A DNA stretch of 64,000 nucleotides, taken from Datisca glomerata. Its lineage: Eukaryota; Streptophyta; Magnoliopsida; Cucurbitales; Datiscaceae. Below, one piece after another: positions 1 through 8,626 of the stretch. The notes beneath the pieces are model-generated. The model was given only the letters and a program-made list of their open reading frames with translations, was not told the DNA's origin and ran no database searches. Made by a program: the position numbers and the translations under genes. Each line of letters begins with the position of its first letter. Within the stretch, counting starts at the first letter, position 1. The DNA lies in NCBI GenBank assembly GCA_003255025.1, contig QANY01013671.1, forward strand, positions 152,146-216,145. The letters are read 5' to 3'.

Positions 1-55
1 AACCAATTTGTAAACAAAAGGGCGATGGTGTTTAAATGCCCGAGGTGAGCTTAAA

Positions 56-568
56 TTGGAGGATGAGGAGGAAGTAGTTGACGAGATTCCACTTTTAGAA
101 GATGTTGATGATGAGCAAAATGCTGTGGTTGGGGAATTATTTGTAGCGAGGCGAGTTCTCAATATGCAAGTCAAGGAGGGAGAAACTAACCAAAGAGAGA
201 ACTTGTTCCATACTCGATGCTTTGTTAAAAATAAAGTTTGCAGTTCAATTATTGATGGGGGGAGTTGCACAAATGTGGCCAGCACTAGTTTGGTGGAGAA
301 ATTGTCCCTAACAACCTTGAAACACACTCATCCTTATTGGCTTCAGTGGCTGAATGAATGTGACGAAATCAAGGTGACAAAGCAAGCGTGGGTAGCATTT
401 TCCATTGGCAAATTTGAGGATGAGGAGCTTTGTGATGTGGTTCTTATGCCTGCATGCCATATATTGTTGGGGAGACCATGGCAATATGATCGAAGGGCTA
501 CAATGATGGATTTACGAATAAGTATTCTTTCAATTTTGAAAAGAAACTTATTACTCTTGTTCCATTAA
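56..568 (+). pseudogene. Ty3/gypsy retropepsin region (degenerate)
   Basis: An open stretch of 170 codons covers an acidic linker (residues 1-30), then a retropepsin-like aspartic protease. The active-site motif IIDGGSCTNVAS is seen with its Asp at about residue 67, and the second conserved segment, HILLGRPWQYDRR, lies near residue 135. In the family, this protease cuts the Gag-Pol polyprotein inside the virus-like particle. The ATG is not a true start, because the frame is part of a longer polyprotein and just continues from upstream. After the flap-distal segment the frame shifts at about 500-540 and runs into the lysine- and glutamate-rich spacer. The catalytic Asp is kept here, whereas the copy at 39008 has Glu in its place. 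Confidence 0.75.
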
Positions 569-812
569 CTCCAACAGGTTATGGAGGATCAAGTAAATTT
601 CAAAAGATCAAACAAAAAGAAGAGAGAAAAGAAAGGAAGGTTGAAATTGAGAGGAAAGAAACTAAGGGAAAGAAAAAGAGAACGTTTCAGCCTTAGTGAG
701 AACAAGAGAGGAAAAATTCAGTTACATTGCCAAAAAATGTGAGATCAAGAGGGCATTATTTTCACATCAATCATTTATTGTACTTGGGTAGAAGGGGCTT
801 TTTTTAGTACTA

Positions 813-2210
813 ATGATCTCGCCGGTTCTCTGCCGAGCATTATTATTTCTCTTTTGCTGGAGTTTGATGATGTCTTTACCAAAGACGTACCTCATGGCTT
901 ACCACCAATTCATGCAATTGAACATCAAATTGATTTCATACTCGATGCATCAATTCCAAACTGACTTGCCTATAGGAGTAATCCCGAAGAAACAAAGAAA
1001 CTTCAAAGGCAAGTAAATGAATTATTGGAGAAAGGTTATTGTGTGCGTGAAAGTATGAGTCCTTGTGCGGTTCCGGTGCTGCAATTTCCGAAGAAGGATG
1101 GTAAATGGAGGATGTACGTAGATTGCCGAGCCATTAACAACATAAAGGTAAAGTATCCTCATCCTATTCCTAGACTAGATGATATGTTGGATGAATCGTA
1201 TGATTCTTGTAATTTTACAAAGATTGATCTTAAGAGTGGATATCACCAAACTAGAATGAAAGAAGGTGATGAATGAAAAACTGCCTTTAAAGCTAAACAC
1301 GGTTTGTACGAGTGGTTAGTGATGCGTTTTGGTTTAACCAATGCTCCGAGCACATTTATGTGTTTGATGAACCATGTTTTACGTGCATTTATTGGTAGAT
1401 TTGTAGTTGTAAATTTTGTTGATATCCTAATCTATAGCAAAAACTTGGAAGAACACATAGCACATTTGAAATCTGTTTTGGATATGCTAAGGAAAGAAAA
1501 GTTGTTTGCTAACCTCAAGAAGTGCACCTTTTGCACAGACAAGCTTGTGTTTCTTGGCTTTGTTGTTATTCTAAAGGAATTGAGGTGGACGTGGAAGAGG
1601 TGAAGGCAATTCAAGAGTGGCCAACGCCTATAAAAATCAACCAAGGGAGGAGTTTTCATGGCTAAGCAAGCTTCTATAGAAGGTGTTTGTGTGATTTTAG
1701 TAACTTGGCCGCCCCTCTTACTAAAGTCATCAAGAAAAATGTTCCATTTAAGTGGAAAAGGAACAACAAAAGACATTCAATTTGATAAAAGAAAATTAAC
1801 CAATGCACCATTGTTTATTTTACCTAACTTTGTTAAAACATTTGAAATTGAGTGTGATGCCTCGGGAATAGGTATTGGAGCTGTTTTGATGCAAGAAGGT
1901 CATCCTGTGGCCTATTTTAGTGAAACATTGAGTGGGGCAGCCCTAAACTATCCCACTTATGCTAAGAAGATGTACGTTTTGGTAAGGGGATTGGAGAATT
2001 GGCAGCATTATCTATGGCCAAAGGAGTTTTTGATTCACACAGATCATGAATCCTTGAAGTATTTGAAAGGACAGCAAAAGTTGAACAAATGACATGCCAA
2101 GCGGGTAGAATTCATTGAAACATTTTCTTATATGATCAAATACCAGAAAGGTAAGGGAAATGTGGTTGCTGATGCACTATCCCAAAGGTATGCTTTACTT
2201 TCAATTTTAG
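813..2210 (+). pseudogene. Ty3/gypsy reverse transcriptase and RNase H (broken)
   Basis: Three open pieces cover the polymerase. The linker before the RT lies at 813-1016. The RT fingers and palm follow at 1025-1603, with [31 protein letters not shown] and [11 protein letters not shown]. RNase H is at 1658-2092, with [18 protein letters not shown] and PVAYFSETL, and the end of the domain is traceable to VADALSQR at about 2190. The catalytic YxDD-type motif reads [10 protein letters not shown], so the first Asp of the pair is replaced by Val. A TGA at 1274-1276 stands where the related copy has TGG, and there is a frameshift near 1600-1660 and another stop at 2090. The family copies Gag-Pol RNA into DNA from a tRNA primer; this copy cannot. 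Confidence 0.85.
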
Positions 2211-2364
2211 GCACAAAATTGCTTGGTTTTGAAATACATTATGGATTCTGAAATAAGATTATGGATTTGGCAATGTGTTCAATGCATGTGAAAAGGTGGC
2301 AATTGATAAGTTTTATAGGCATAATGGATTTCTGTTTAGGGAAAACAAATAATGTGTGCCTATG

Positions 2365-2503
2365 TGTTCTTTGCGTGAATTGCTTGTGAGAGAAGCTCAT
2401 GGAGGAGGATTAATGGGCCATTTTGGAGTAGCTAAGACTTTTGTTTAGCCTCACATGAAGCGTGATGTGGAAAGAATTTGTGAAAAATGTATCACGTGCG
2501 AAA
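2365..2503 (+). pseudogene. Integrase N-terminal zinc-binding fragment
   Basis: Translation gives [19 protein letters not shown] followed after a stop and a small deletion by [16 protein letters not shown]. This is the HHCC zinc-binding module of a Ty3-type integrase: His in AHGG and GHFG, then the two Cys of CEKCITC. Compared with the same module at 41100-41250, a short piece around [10 protein letters not shown] is missing. The catalytic core never follows, because the sequence switches to the protease of a different family right after CITC. Confidence 0.75.
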
Positions 2504-2504
2504 T

Positions 2505-2725
2505 TACTACTGTGGCTAGCTCTTACATGCTGGGAAAACTAAACTTGCCTATATTAAAACATCCTAATACATATAAACTGAAATGGTTGAATGATAGTGG
2601 AAAAATCAATGTGCATAAATGCAAGTGTTAGTTTCTTTTTCTATTGACAAGTACAAAGATGAAGTTTTGTGTGATGTAGTGTAAATGGAAGCAAGTCATC
2701 TTCTCTTGGGGAGGCTGTAGAAATG
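2505..2725 (+). pseudogene. Ty3/gypsy protease fragment (second family)
   Basis: Read across two frames this gives TVASSYMLGKLNLPILKHP, then SIDKYKDEVLCDVV and ASHLLLGRL. These match, in order, the part of the retropepsin after its active-site DGGS, as seen at 320-500 and 39070-39300. The active-site segment itself is lost at the junction at 2503. Stops at about 2628 and 2682 and a frame change make it non-functional. Confidence 0.65.
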
Positions 2726-2863
2726 TGATAAAAAGCCACTCATGATGGTTACAAAAATAGATACTCTTTTGTAATTGATAAGACACTCATTACTCTTGTA
2801 CCCCTCACCCCAAAACAAGTGCAAGAAGATCAATTGAAGTTGAAAAGAGAGAATGAAAAGCAA

Positions 2864-2881
2864 AGAGAGAGAGAGAGAGAG
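2864..2881. repeat. (AG)9 microsatellite
   Basis: An uninterrupted run of AG dinucleotides inside the purine-rich spacer between the protease and RT of remnant 2. The corresponding spacer in the relatives (590-720 and 39380-39540) is also AG/AAG-rich and encodes a Lys/Glu/Arg-rich linker, so this is probably replication slippage in that linker. Confidence 0.9.
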
Positions 2882-3077
2882 TGAGCAAAATCAAGAGAGT
2901 TGGAGTTTAAAAAAAGGAGTGTTTGAACAAAAGAAAAGAGTGGAAAATAGAGAGTTGGACAAGAGGAGTGAGAAAAATCAAGAGAGATGAAAAGAGTGTT
3001 CCAACCGGCATCGCCTGTACTTTTGTACAAAGTGTCTTGTTTTTTATTAACGAACTTAAGCACTCGTTGTCTAATAT

Positions 3078-3645
3078 TTGTGTATCTTTTTGCAGTACTT
3101 TGAATATATATTCCCCGAGGAGAGGCCAGAAGGGTTGCCACCAATTAGGGGAATCGAGCACCAAATTGACTTTGTACCCAGAGGTCCCATCCAAAACAAA
3201 CCCGCACATAGAAGATATCCGGATGAGACAAAGGAGCTGGAAAGACAAGCGAGCAAGCACGCGGAAAATGGGTATGCCCATGGAAGCGTGAGCCCTAGTG
3301 CGGTTCTCGTATTTCTTGTGACAAAGAAGGAATGACATGGACGATGTGCATTGATCGTCGAGCCATAAATAACATCACTGTAAAGTATCACCATCTCATT
3401 CCTAGACTAGTTGGTTTGCTTGATGAATTGGATGGTTCTTATTTGTTTACTAAAATTTCTCTTAAGAGTGGATATCATCAACTTAGCATGAAAGAGGGAG
3501 ATGAAGGGAAACCAACATTAAAAACTAAACATGGATTGCATGAGTGGTTAGTAATGATTTATGGTTTAACTAATGCACCTAGTACATTCATGAGGTTGAT
3601 GAATAATGTCTTGTGTGCGTTCATGGGAAATTCTTTTGTAGTTAT
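3078..3645 (+). pseudogene. Ty3/gypsy RT N-terminal half (second family)
   Basis: Frames at 3078-3335 and 3332-3718 hold the region before the RT (PEGLPPIRGIEHQIDFVPRG, typical of plant Ty3 elements) and then the RT up to the palm: [54 protein letters not shown] stop at 3333-3335 separates the two frames. Soon after FMGNSFVVIG (about 3645) the sequence jumps to the C-terminal part of integrase, so the catalytic YxDD motif, thumb and RNase H are absent. In the family this region binds template and primer; here it is a relic. Confidence 0.8.
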
Positions 3646-3649
3646 AGGA

Positions 3650-4185
3650 CACTCACTACTTTGTTGGGTGCTATCATTCAAAAGAATTTACAGCAACGGG
3701 AGAAGTACCACATTTTGAGTTTGCATATAAGAGGTTACTTCATTCTAGTTCTTTTTCTCCTTTTGAGATTGTTTATGGCTATAATCCTTTAACTCCTATG
3801 CATATTTTTCCTTTACCTACAAATAAGCATGCTAATCTTGTTGGTAAGAAAAATGAAGATTTTATGAAGGATTTACATACCAAGGTTTGGGCTAACATTG
3901 AAAGTAAGAATGAGCAATATACTAAGCAAGCCAATAAGGGGAGTTTGAAGTTTGTTCTACAACCTGGAGTTTGGGTTTAGGAGTACATGCATGAGAAAAG
4001 GTTTCTTACATAAAGGAAATCAAAATTACTGCCTAATGGGGATGGATCGTTCCAAGTCCTTGCAGGAATGAACGACAATACCTTCAAGCTAGATCTTCCC
4101 GGTGAGAACAACGTAAGTGCTATATTTCATGTGACTAACTTGTTCCTAATTCATGTAGGTAAACGATTTGAGGACAAATCTTTCT
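3650..4185 (+). pseudogene. Integrase C-terminal region (second family)
   Basis: After the internal deletion the text resumes in integrase, in shifting frames: LLGAIIQKNLQQ, FEIVYGYNPLTPMHIF, NEQYTKQANKGSLKFVLQPG, then KLLPNGDGSFQVL and FKLDLPGENNVSAIF. These correspond to the end of the catalytic core and the C-terminal domain, as in the copy at 41600-42172. The catalytic D, D and E residues lie in the deleted part, apart from what precedes AIIQKNL. There is no recognisable chromodomain. The reading ends just before the polypurine tract, as in the complete element. Confidence 0.75.
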
Positions 4186-4186
4186 C

Positions 4187-4196
4187 AAGAGGGAGG
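4187..4196 (+). other. Polypurine tract (second-strand primer site)
   Basis: A purine run, aagagggagg, lies 3 bases before the LTR start. It is at the expected place for plus-strand priming and lines up with the purine run at 42171-42183 of the complete element. Confidence 0.8.
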
Positions 4197-4199
4197 TAA

Positions 4200-5093
4200 T
4201 GATGAGAATCCAGTTGCACAACCTCAAAGGATGGATCCAGTTCAAGTAAAAAACGGTCAAATCAAAAGAGCTAGAGAAAAGAGAATAGTTGAAGCACTCA
4301 ATATGAGTATGACATGGAATATGATGTGGCATATGGCAGCCTACATGGAGCATGGTGTGGCGTCCAAAATGGAAGCTTGCATGGAGCATGATGTGGCAAA
4401 CAACATGGCAGTCCACATGGAGATGACTTGGCATCCTACATGTCATTCCACACGAAGCATGATGTGACGTTCAATATGGCAGTCCACATGGAGCATGACT
4501 TGGCATTTTAAATGATGACAAGAAAAGAAGACAACTTGGCAATCCTAACCTAGAAGTGGACAACCAATAGGAGTGTATTAGGGCATGACACCTTGGCAAT
4601 CCTAACTACAAATGGACAGCCAATAGGAATCTTTTGGGTGGATTACTAGTTCCTTATTTACTGTAATTAATATTTCTTTATCTTTTAAATTTAGTTTAGG
4701 TTGTTTAAACAATTTAAGACTCTTTAGGCTTCTAGTTTTACTATTTAAGCATGATTTTACAATGTATTAAAGAACTTTGATCAATATAATTTCTTTGTGA
4801 GAGTTTTCTCTTTGGTTCTTCTTAGAACTTTTCAGATTTATCAAGAATATTCTTGTGGCATCTAAAACCTAGACTTATCACTCACTTTTCCTTCTTGTTC
4901 TTGAGTGTGGCGTCTAAACCATACATTTGGTTCTTTTCAAAGCATCCATTTGGGTCTTAGGTCTTATACCTAAGGTTCTCTTTCTTTCATAGAAAAAGGG
5001 TCAGGGTTTCTTCTTCCTTAAAATCGATCATTGGGTTCTCGAACCATTATTGTTATCGGGTTTCATCGCAAAGCGACGGTGAGGTTCATATCA
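4200..5093 (+). repeat. 3' LTR of Ty3/gypsy remnant 2 (894 bases)
   Basis: The LTR starts with TG (tgatgagaatcc) right after the polypurine tract and ends with CA (ttcatatca). Its last 60 or so bases resemble the end of the 943-base LTR at 36307-37249 (a shared gttatcgggtttcatcg segment), but the first 700 bases differ, so this is a related yet separate family. It contains a 36-base tandem repeat at 4314-4510. The right edge passes directly into LINE A sequence, with gaggc as the expected target duplication. The matching left copy would lie outside the window. Confidence 0.85.
4314..4510 (+). repeat. 36-base tandem minisatellite inside the LTR
   Basis: Five to six units of about 36 bases, each beginning atggagcatgatgtggc or close to it: 4314-4344 (31 bases, shortened), 4345-4380, 4381-4416, 4417-4451, 4452-4487 and a partial unit after 4488. 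Units differ by substitutions and 1-5 base indels. A spurious Met- and His-rich reading frame crosses it. Confidence 0.85.
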
Positions 5094-5252
5094 GAGGCAC
5101 TACACAAGTAATTCCTCATAACAACCTGGATCATATGTAGAATTTTTTTGGGAAGAATAAATAAACCATCCAGTACTAAAAAATGGCATAGAGCACATAC
5201 TTTATCAGTTGAAATCTACTAGCATAAGAAAGATAATTGGACCCCTAAGACT

Positions 5253-6818
5253 TTACTCTGGTTGTAATATGATCCACACCAAAGTGATACAATTTGTTTT
5301 GCTGAGCTTTGAGGTAATCAAAGGGATCCCCATATATCTCATAGGGAGCTCCCCAATACTCAAATTACACAAATCTAGAATAGACTGAGAAGTAGTGGGG
5401 TGGACCCCAGACATGAAGACCTGACTTTTTTGAAGATTAGGCTGAAGACCAGACAAAGCCTCAAATAAGCATAAACTCTCCATAATAATCTCAACAGAAG
5501 AAGTGTTACCCTTGCAGAAGATGAACAGATCATCAGTAAAGCACAAGTTGACAATACCAAGCTCAGCAAACTCAGCTTTCTGAGCAGCATGCTTGAGAAT
5601 ACCAGTGAGAACCTCCATAACCAAGACAAATAGATAGGGAGAGATAGGATCACCCTGCCTAAGCCCTTTAGCACCTGAGAAGTAACCTGTCAAATCACCG
5701 TTGATAATAATAGAGAAAGAAGGAGAGGAGATGCACTCCATTACCCAATTGGAGTAATGGTCAGGAAAACCCAAATATTAAAAAATTCTGCCAATAATCT
5801 CCCAGTTCAAGCTATCATAAGCTTTTTTGATATCCACCATGAAAGCACATCTCGGACTATGGTAATCTCTAACAAGCTCTTGAGATAGAAAAATATTGTC
5901 TGCAATTCTTCTTCCAGGCACAAAAGCAGTCTGGTTGTTACTAATAATATCCGGGAGCACTTTCTTAAGCATATCAGCAAGTATTTTCATGACGCATTTA
6001 TAAATAACATTGCAGCAAGAAATAATCTCAACAGAAGAAGTGTTACCCTTGGAGAAGATGAACAGATCATCAGTAAAGCACAAGTTGACAATACCAAGCT
6101 CCTTACACCTCCAGTGATAGCCAAACTCAACTTTATGAGCAGCATGCTTGAGAATACCAGTGAGAACCTCCATAACCAAGACAAATAGATAGGGAGAGAT
6201 AGGATCACCCTACCTGAGCCCTTTAGCACCTGAGAAGTAACCCGTCAAATCACCGTTGATAATAATAGAGAAAGAAGGAGAGGAGATGCACTCCATTACC
6301 CAATTAGAGTAATGGTCAGGAAAACCCAAGTATTAAAAAATTCTGCCAATAATCTCCCAGTTCAAGCTATCATAAGCTTTTTTGATATCCACCTTGAAAG
6401 CACATCTCGGACTATGGTAATCTCTAACAAGCTCTTGAGATAGAAAAATATTGTCTGTAATTCTTCTTCCAGGCACAAAAGCAGTCTGGTTGTTGCTAAT
6501 AATATCCGGGAGCACTTTCTTAAGCATATCAGCAAGTATTTTCATGACGCATTTATAAATAACATTGCAGCAAGAAATAGGCCTAAAATCCCCAACCTTT
6601 GAAGGATTGGGAACCTTAGGGATAAGAGCAATGGCAGTAGAATTAACTTGCCTCAACAAAGATTGGGAGCTAAAAACTCCAAAATTGCTTTAGTCACATC
6701 CTTGACCACAACATGCCAACTTCTCCTAAAGAAACCCACTGAGAACCCATCTGGACCCGGATCTTTATTACTCCCCAAACTAAGCATGGTGGTGTGCACA
6801 TCCTCTTATGAATGAGGC
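5253..6818 (-). pseudogene. LINE A reverse transcriptase region (rearranged)
   Basis: Minus-strand frames hold recognisable L1 RT blocks: LIPKVPNPSKVGDFRPISCC and FVPGRRITDN (6333-6659), VDIKKAYDSLNW, GLRQGDPISPYLFVLVMEVL (about 5600-5690), CFTDDLFIFCKG (about 5540) and LPMRYMGIPLITSKL. The catalytic motif is FTDD where the better copies have FADD; both Asp remain. Blocks appear twice because about 540-555 bases are tandemly duplicated, so the protein order is impossible for an enzyme. In a working copy this domain would perform target-primed reverse transcription of the LINE RNA. Stops end each copy after GRIF. Confidence 0.85.
5486..6577 (-). repeat. Internal tandem duplication within LINE A (537 and 555 bases)
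   Basis: Bases 5486-6022 and 6023-6577 are near-identical direct repeats covering RT blocks from GRRIADN to the FTDD motif. The first differs mainly by an 18-base deletion that removes the GYHWRC residues. The junction at about 6022 joins caagaaata to atctcaac, consistent with unequal exchange or slippage at a short aata match. Confidence 0.85.
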
Positions 6819-7515
6819 TTTTTTTTTTGTAAACAAATTGTATAAACCAAAAGATACTTACACATGTACAAGGGGCATACCCCAGGAAATACCAAATTAG
6901 AGCCTGATTAGAGGCTTAAGATCTGCACGTAAATTAAACTGGTAATATGTAAAGTACTGAAATTAGATATCGATGCTTGATAAAAAGATGCTCACGTGTC
7001 TCCTGGTAGCCAACACAACACACACAATCAGAACAAAACCCTAGTGTTTGGTCCCATTGTGCAACCCTATCTCTAGTGGAAAGTTTGTTTTTCAAAGCCA
7101 ACCAAGAGATAAAGTTGCACCTTGGGATGTGTTTAGAGAACCATATCACCTTTGCCCACTTAACCGGTTGTCTTGTAGGGGACAGTGCCTTATAGGTTAG
7201 ACTTAGGGAGAAATCTCCATTCTGACTTGAACTCCATTTCCAAACATCTTGTCGTTGAGCTTGGGGAGGAGGAATTGGAACACTTCTAATCTCAAGAAAC
7301 TCAAAGGTGTTTGAAGTTGGCCAATGCCATTGATTGTCTTGAATGACAACACTCACCATAGAGTCCATAGTCCAAGAAGTTCCTGACAAAAGTCTTTGCC
7401 CAAATCTGGCCCAAAGGACACCTAGAGGATGCCAATTATCTGTAAGAAGCTTCACAGTAGTACCATCTCCAATAGTTATAGAGCAAAAGGGCAGAAACTT
7501 GCTCCTGAGCTTGAG
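6819..7515 (-). mobile_element. LINE K, 5'-truncated, nested in LINE A
   Basis: A T-run at 6819-6828 is the poly(A) tail of a minus-strand insertion. Next to it is the 3'-UTR motif seen in all copies (tacaaggggcatacccca at about 6868), then zf-RVT coding sequence: KWAKVIWFSKHIPRC and CVCCVGYQETREHLF. An internal deletion of roughly 380 bases joins HLFIK directly to the 3' UTR. The 5' end, at about 7515, falls within KLRSKF of ORF2. I see no target duplication; instead about 100 bases of LINE A are missing between the two flanks. The subfamily is that of F, G, H and J. Confidence 0.85.
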
Positions 7516-8625
7516 ATTAACATAGTGGGAGAGAATCTGATCCTTGATAGCCTGGTCATCAGTAATAAGGTCACCCTCCTCATTAACCAACTGATTAATT
7601 CTAGATCTAACTCTGTTCTTCTTAGGTTTCTGGAAAAAATAAGAGGAGTTCTGATCACCCAAGGCCAGCCAATCAACTCTAGCCTTTTGCCTTAGAAACT
7701 CTTCTTCTGCATTTCTGAGCTTGGTGAAGTCAGCAAATCTGATTTTCTCCTCCTCTTGAAGAGAAAAAACACTAGGGGAGGCAGCAAGGTCAGCCTGCAC
7801 TTTAGAAAGAGCTTCTCTAGCAGTAAGAGCCCTTTTAGTGATATCTGAGCTATTAAACTTCTTAAGAGAAATTTTGAAAGATTTAAGCTTTTTACAAAGG
7901 CAAAATATGGCTGTCCCATACACCTCAATGTCCCAAGCATCCTTAAGAATCTCCCAGAAACTCTCAAACTCCATCCATTAGTCAAAAAACTAAAATGCAG
8001 GCTTAGGTCTAGCGGGATTAGCCCAAAGCTGAATAATAATAGGAGAGTGATCAGAAATACCCGGAGTGTAAAAATGGCAAGAAGTAGAAGGAAACTCCAT
8101 CGCCCAATCACCATTAACCAATGCTCTGTCAAGCTTGCGCATCTTGCTACCCCCACCAACTTGACCGTTCAACCAAGTGAATTGGCAGCCACTATAAGAA
8201 AGATCAAGGACCTCCAAATGATTGAGGCAAGCAGCAAAATCAATAAAACTGTCCTTCCACTTGAAATCACCACCACAATTCTCACTAGGCTTCAAAATAG
8301 CATTAAAGTCACTAAGAACAAGCCAAGGCTTTCCCTAACTTAACAACTTATGGGAACCAAGCTTATCCCACAAAGACCTCCTTGAGATAGCATCATTGGC
8401 TGCATAAACCACAAAGACAACAAATTCTGCCCTATCACGAAGAATGGTCAGCTTACAAACATTGCTTGATCAAAAGCATCTATTAATTAAACATCCAAAG
8501 CCTCGGGGTCCCAAGCTAACACAACTCTACCTTTACTAGTAGGAGAATGATTAGCAATGCTCACCCAATTGGGAAAAACAGATCTAGAAAGACTAGCAAA
8601 ATTAGAGCACTTGACCTTAGTTTCA
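7516..8625 (-). pseudogene. LINE A ORF2: endonuclease and linker
   Basis: Minus-strand pieces encode the apurinic-type endonuclease of L1 elements and the linker before the RT. VKCSNFASLSRSVFPNW (about 8600), NCGGDFKWKDSFIDFAACLN, CQFTWLNGQVGGGSKMRKLD and PGISDHSPIIIQL (about 8050, with the catalytic SDH) are present, then the linker KVQADLAASPSVFSLQEEEK and DWLALGDQNSSYFFQ. The start with its WNIRGLN motif is lost at the junction with LINE B. Stops at about 8487 and 7987 and frame shifts break it. In the family this domain nicks target DNA to start insertion. Confidence 0.85.
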
Positions 8626-8626
8626 G

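Larger units (their letters stand above)
1..2503 (+). mobile_element. Ty3/gypsy remnant 1 (gag end to integrase start), same family as 36307-43126
   Basis: This is the internal part of a Ty3/gypsy LTR retrotransposon that enters from the left edge of the window. Order seen: end of gag, protease, a lysine-rich spacer, reverse transcriptase, RNase H, then the zinc-binding start of integrase. The first bases match the segment just after the CCHC knuckle in the complete element (about 38800), and similarity continues to about 2503, where the text switches to another family. No LTR of this copy is in the window. Stops and frameshifts break it throughout, so it cannot be autonomous. The domain order is of the Ty3 type (integrase after RNase H), not the Ty1/copia type. 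Confidence 0.9.
2504..5093 (+). mobile_element. Ty3/gypsy remnant 2 (protease to 3' LTR), different family
   Basis: From about 2504 the sequence reads as a second Ty3/gypsy family: a protease piece, a GA-rich spacer, the linker before the RT, half an RT, the C-terminal end of integrase, a polypurine tract and a 3' LTR of 894 bases. Its coding sequence is related to that of remnant 1 but clearly diverged, and its LTR differs from the 943-base LTR at 36307 except near the end, where both have a similar stretch finishing in catatca. The RT catalytic half, RNase H and the integrase core are deleted. No 5' LTR is present. It abuts LINE A at 5093/5094, so it probably inserted into that LINE. Confidence 0.85.
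5094..8625 (-). mobile_element. LINE A (L1 type), both ends lost, with nested LINE K
   Basis: This is a minus-strand L1-type LINE that carries ORF2 only. From right to left it holds the endonuclease (about 8625-7990), the linker (7974-7516), nested LINE K (6819-7515) and the RT (6818-5094). The left end is cut by the LTR at 5093, within the segment after the RT (rc of cacaagtaattcctcataac, equal to the NYLWN-type region of other copies). The right end is cut at about 8625, inside the first 45 codons of ORF2, where it meets plus-strand LINE B. Its sequence resembles LINE D (52063) more than B, C or E, so it is a separate subfamily. Stops and an internal duplication show long decay. Confidence 0.9.

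Noticed and set aside
4168..4467. Protein-coding gene over the LTR minisatellite
   Set aside because: The Met/His-rich frame is produced by the 36-base repeat and runs from the end of integrase into the LTR.
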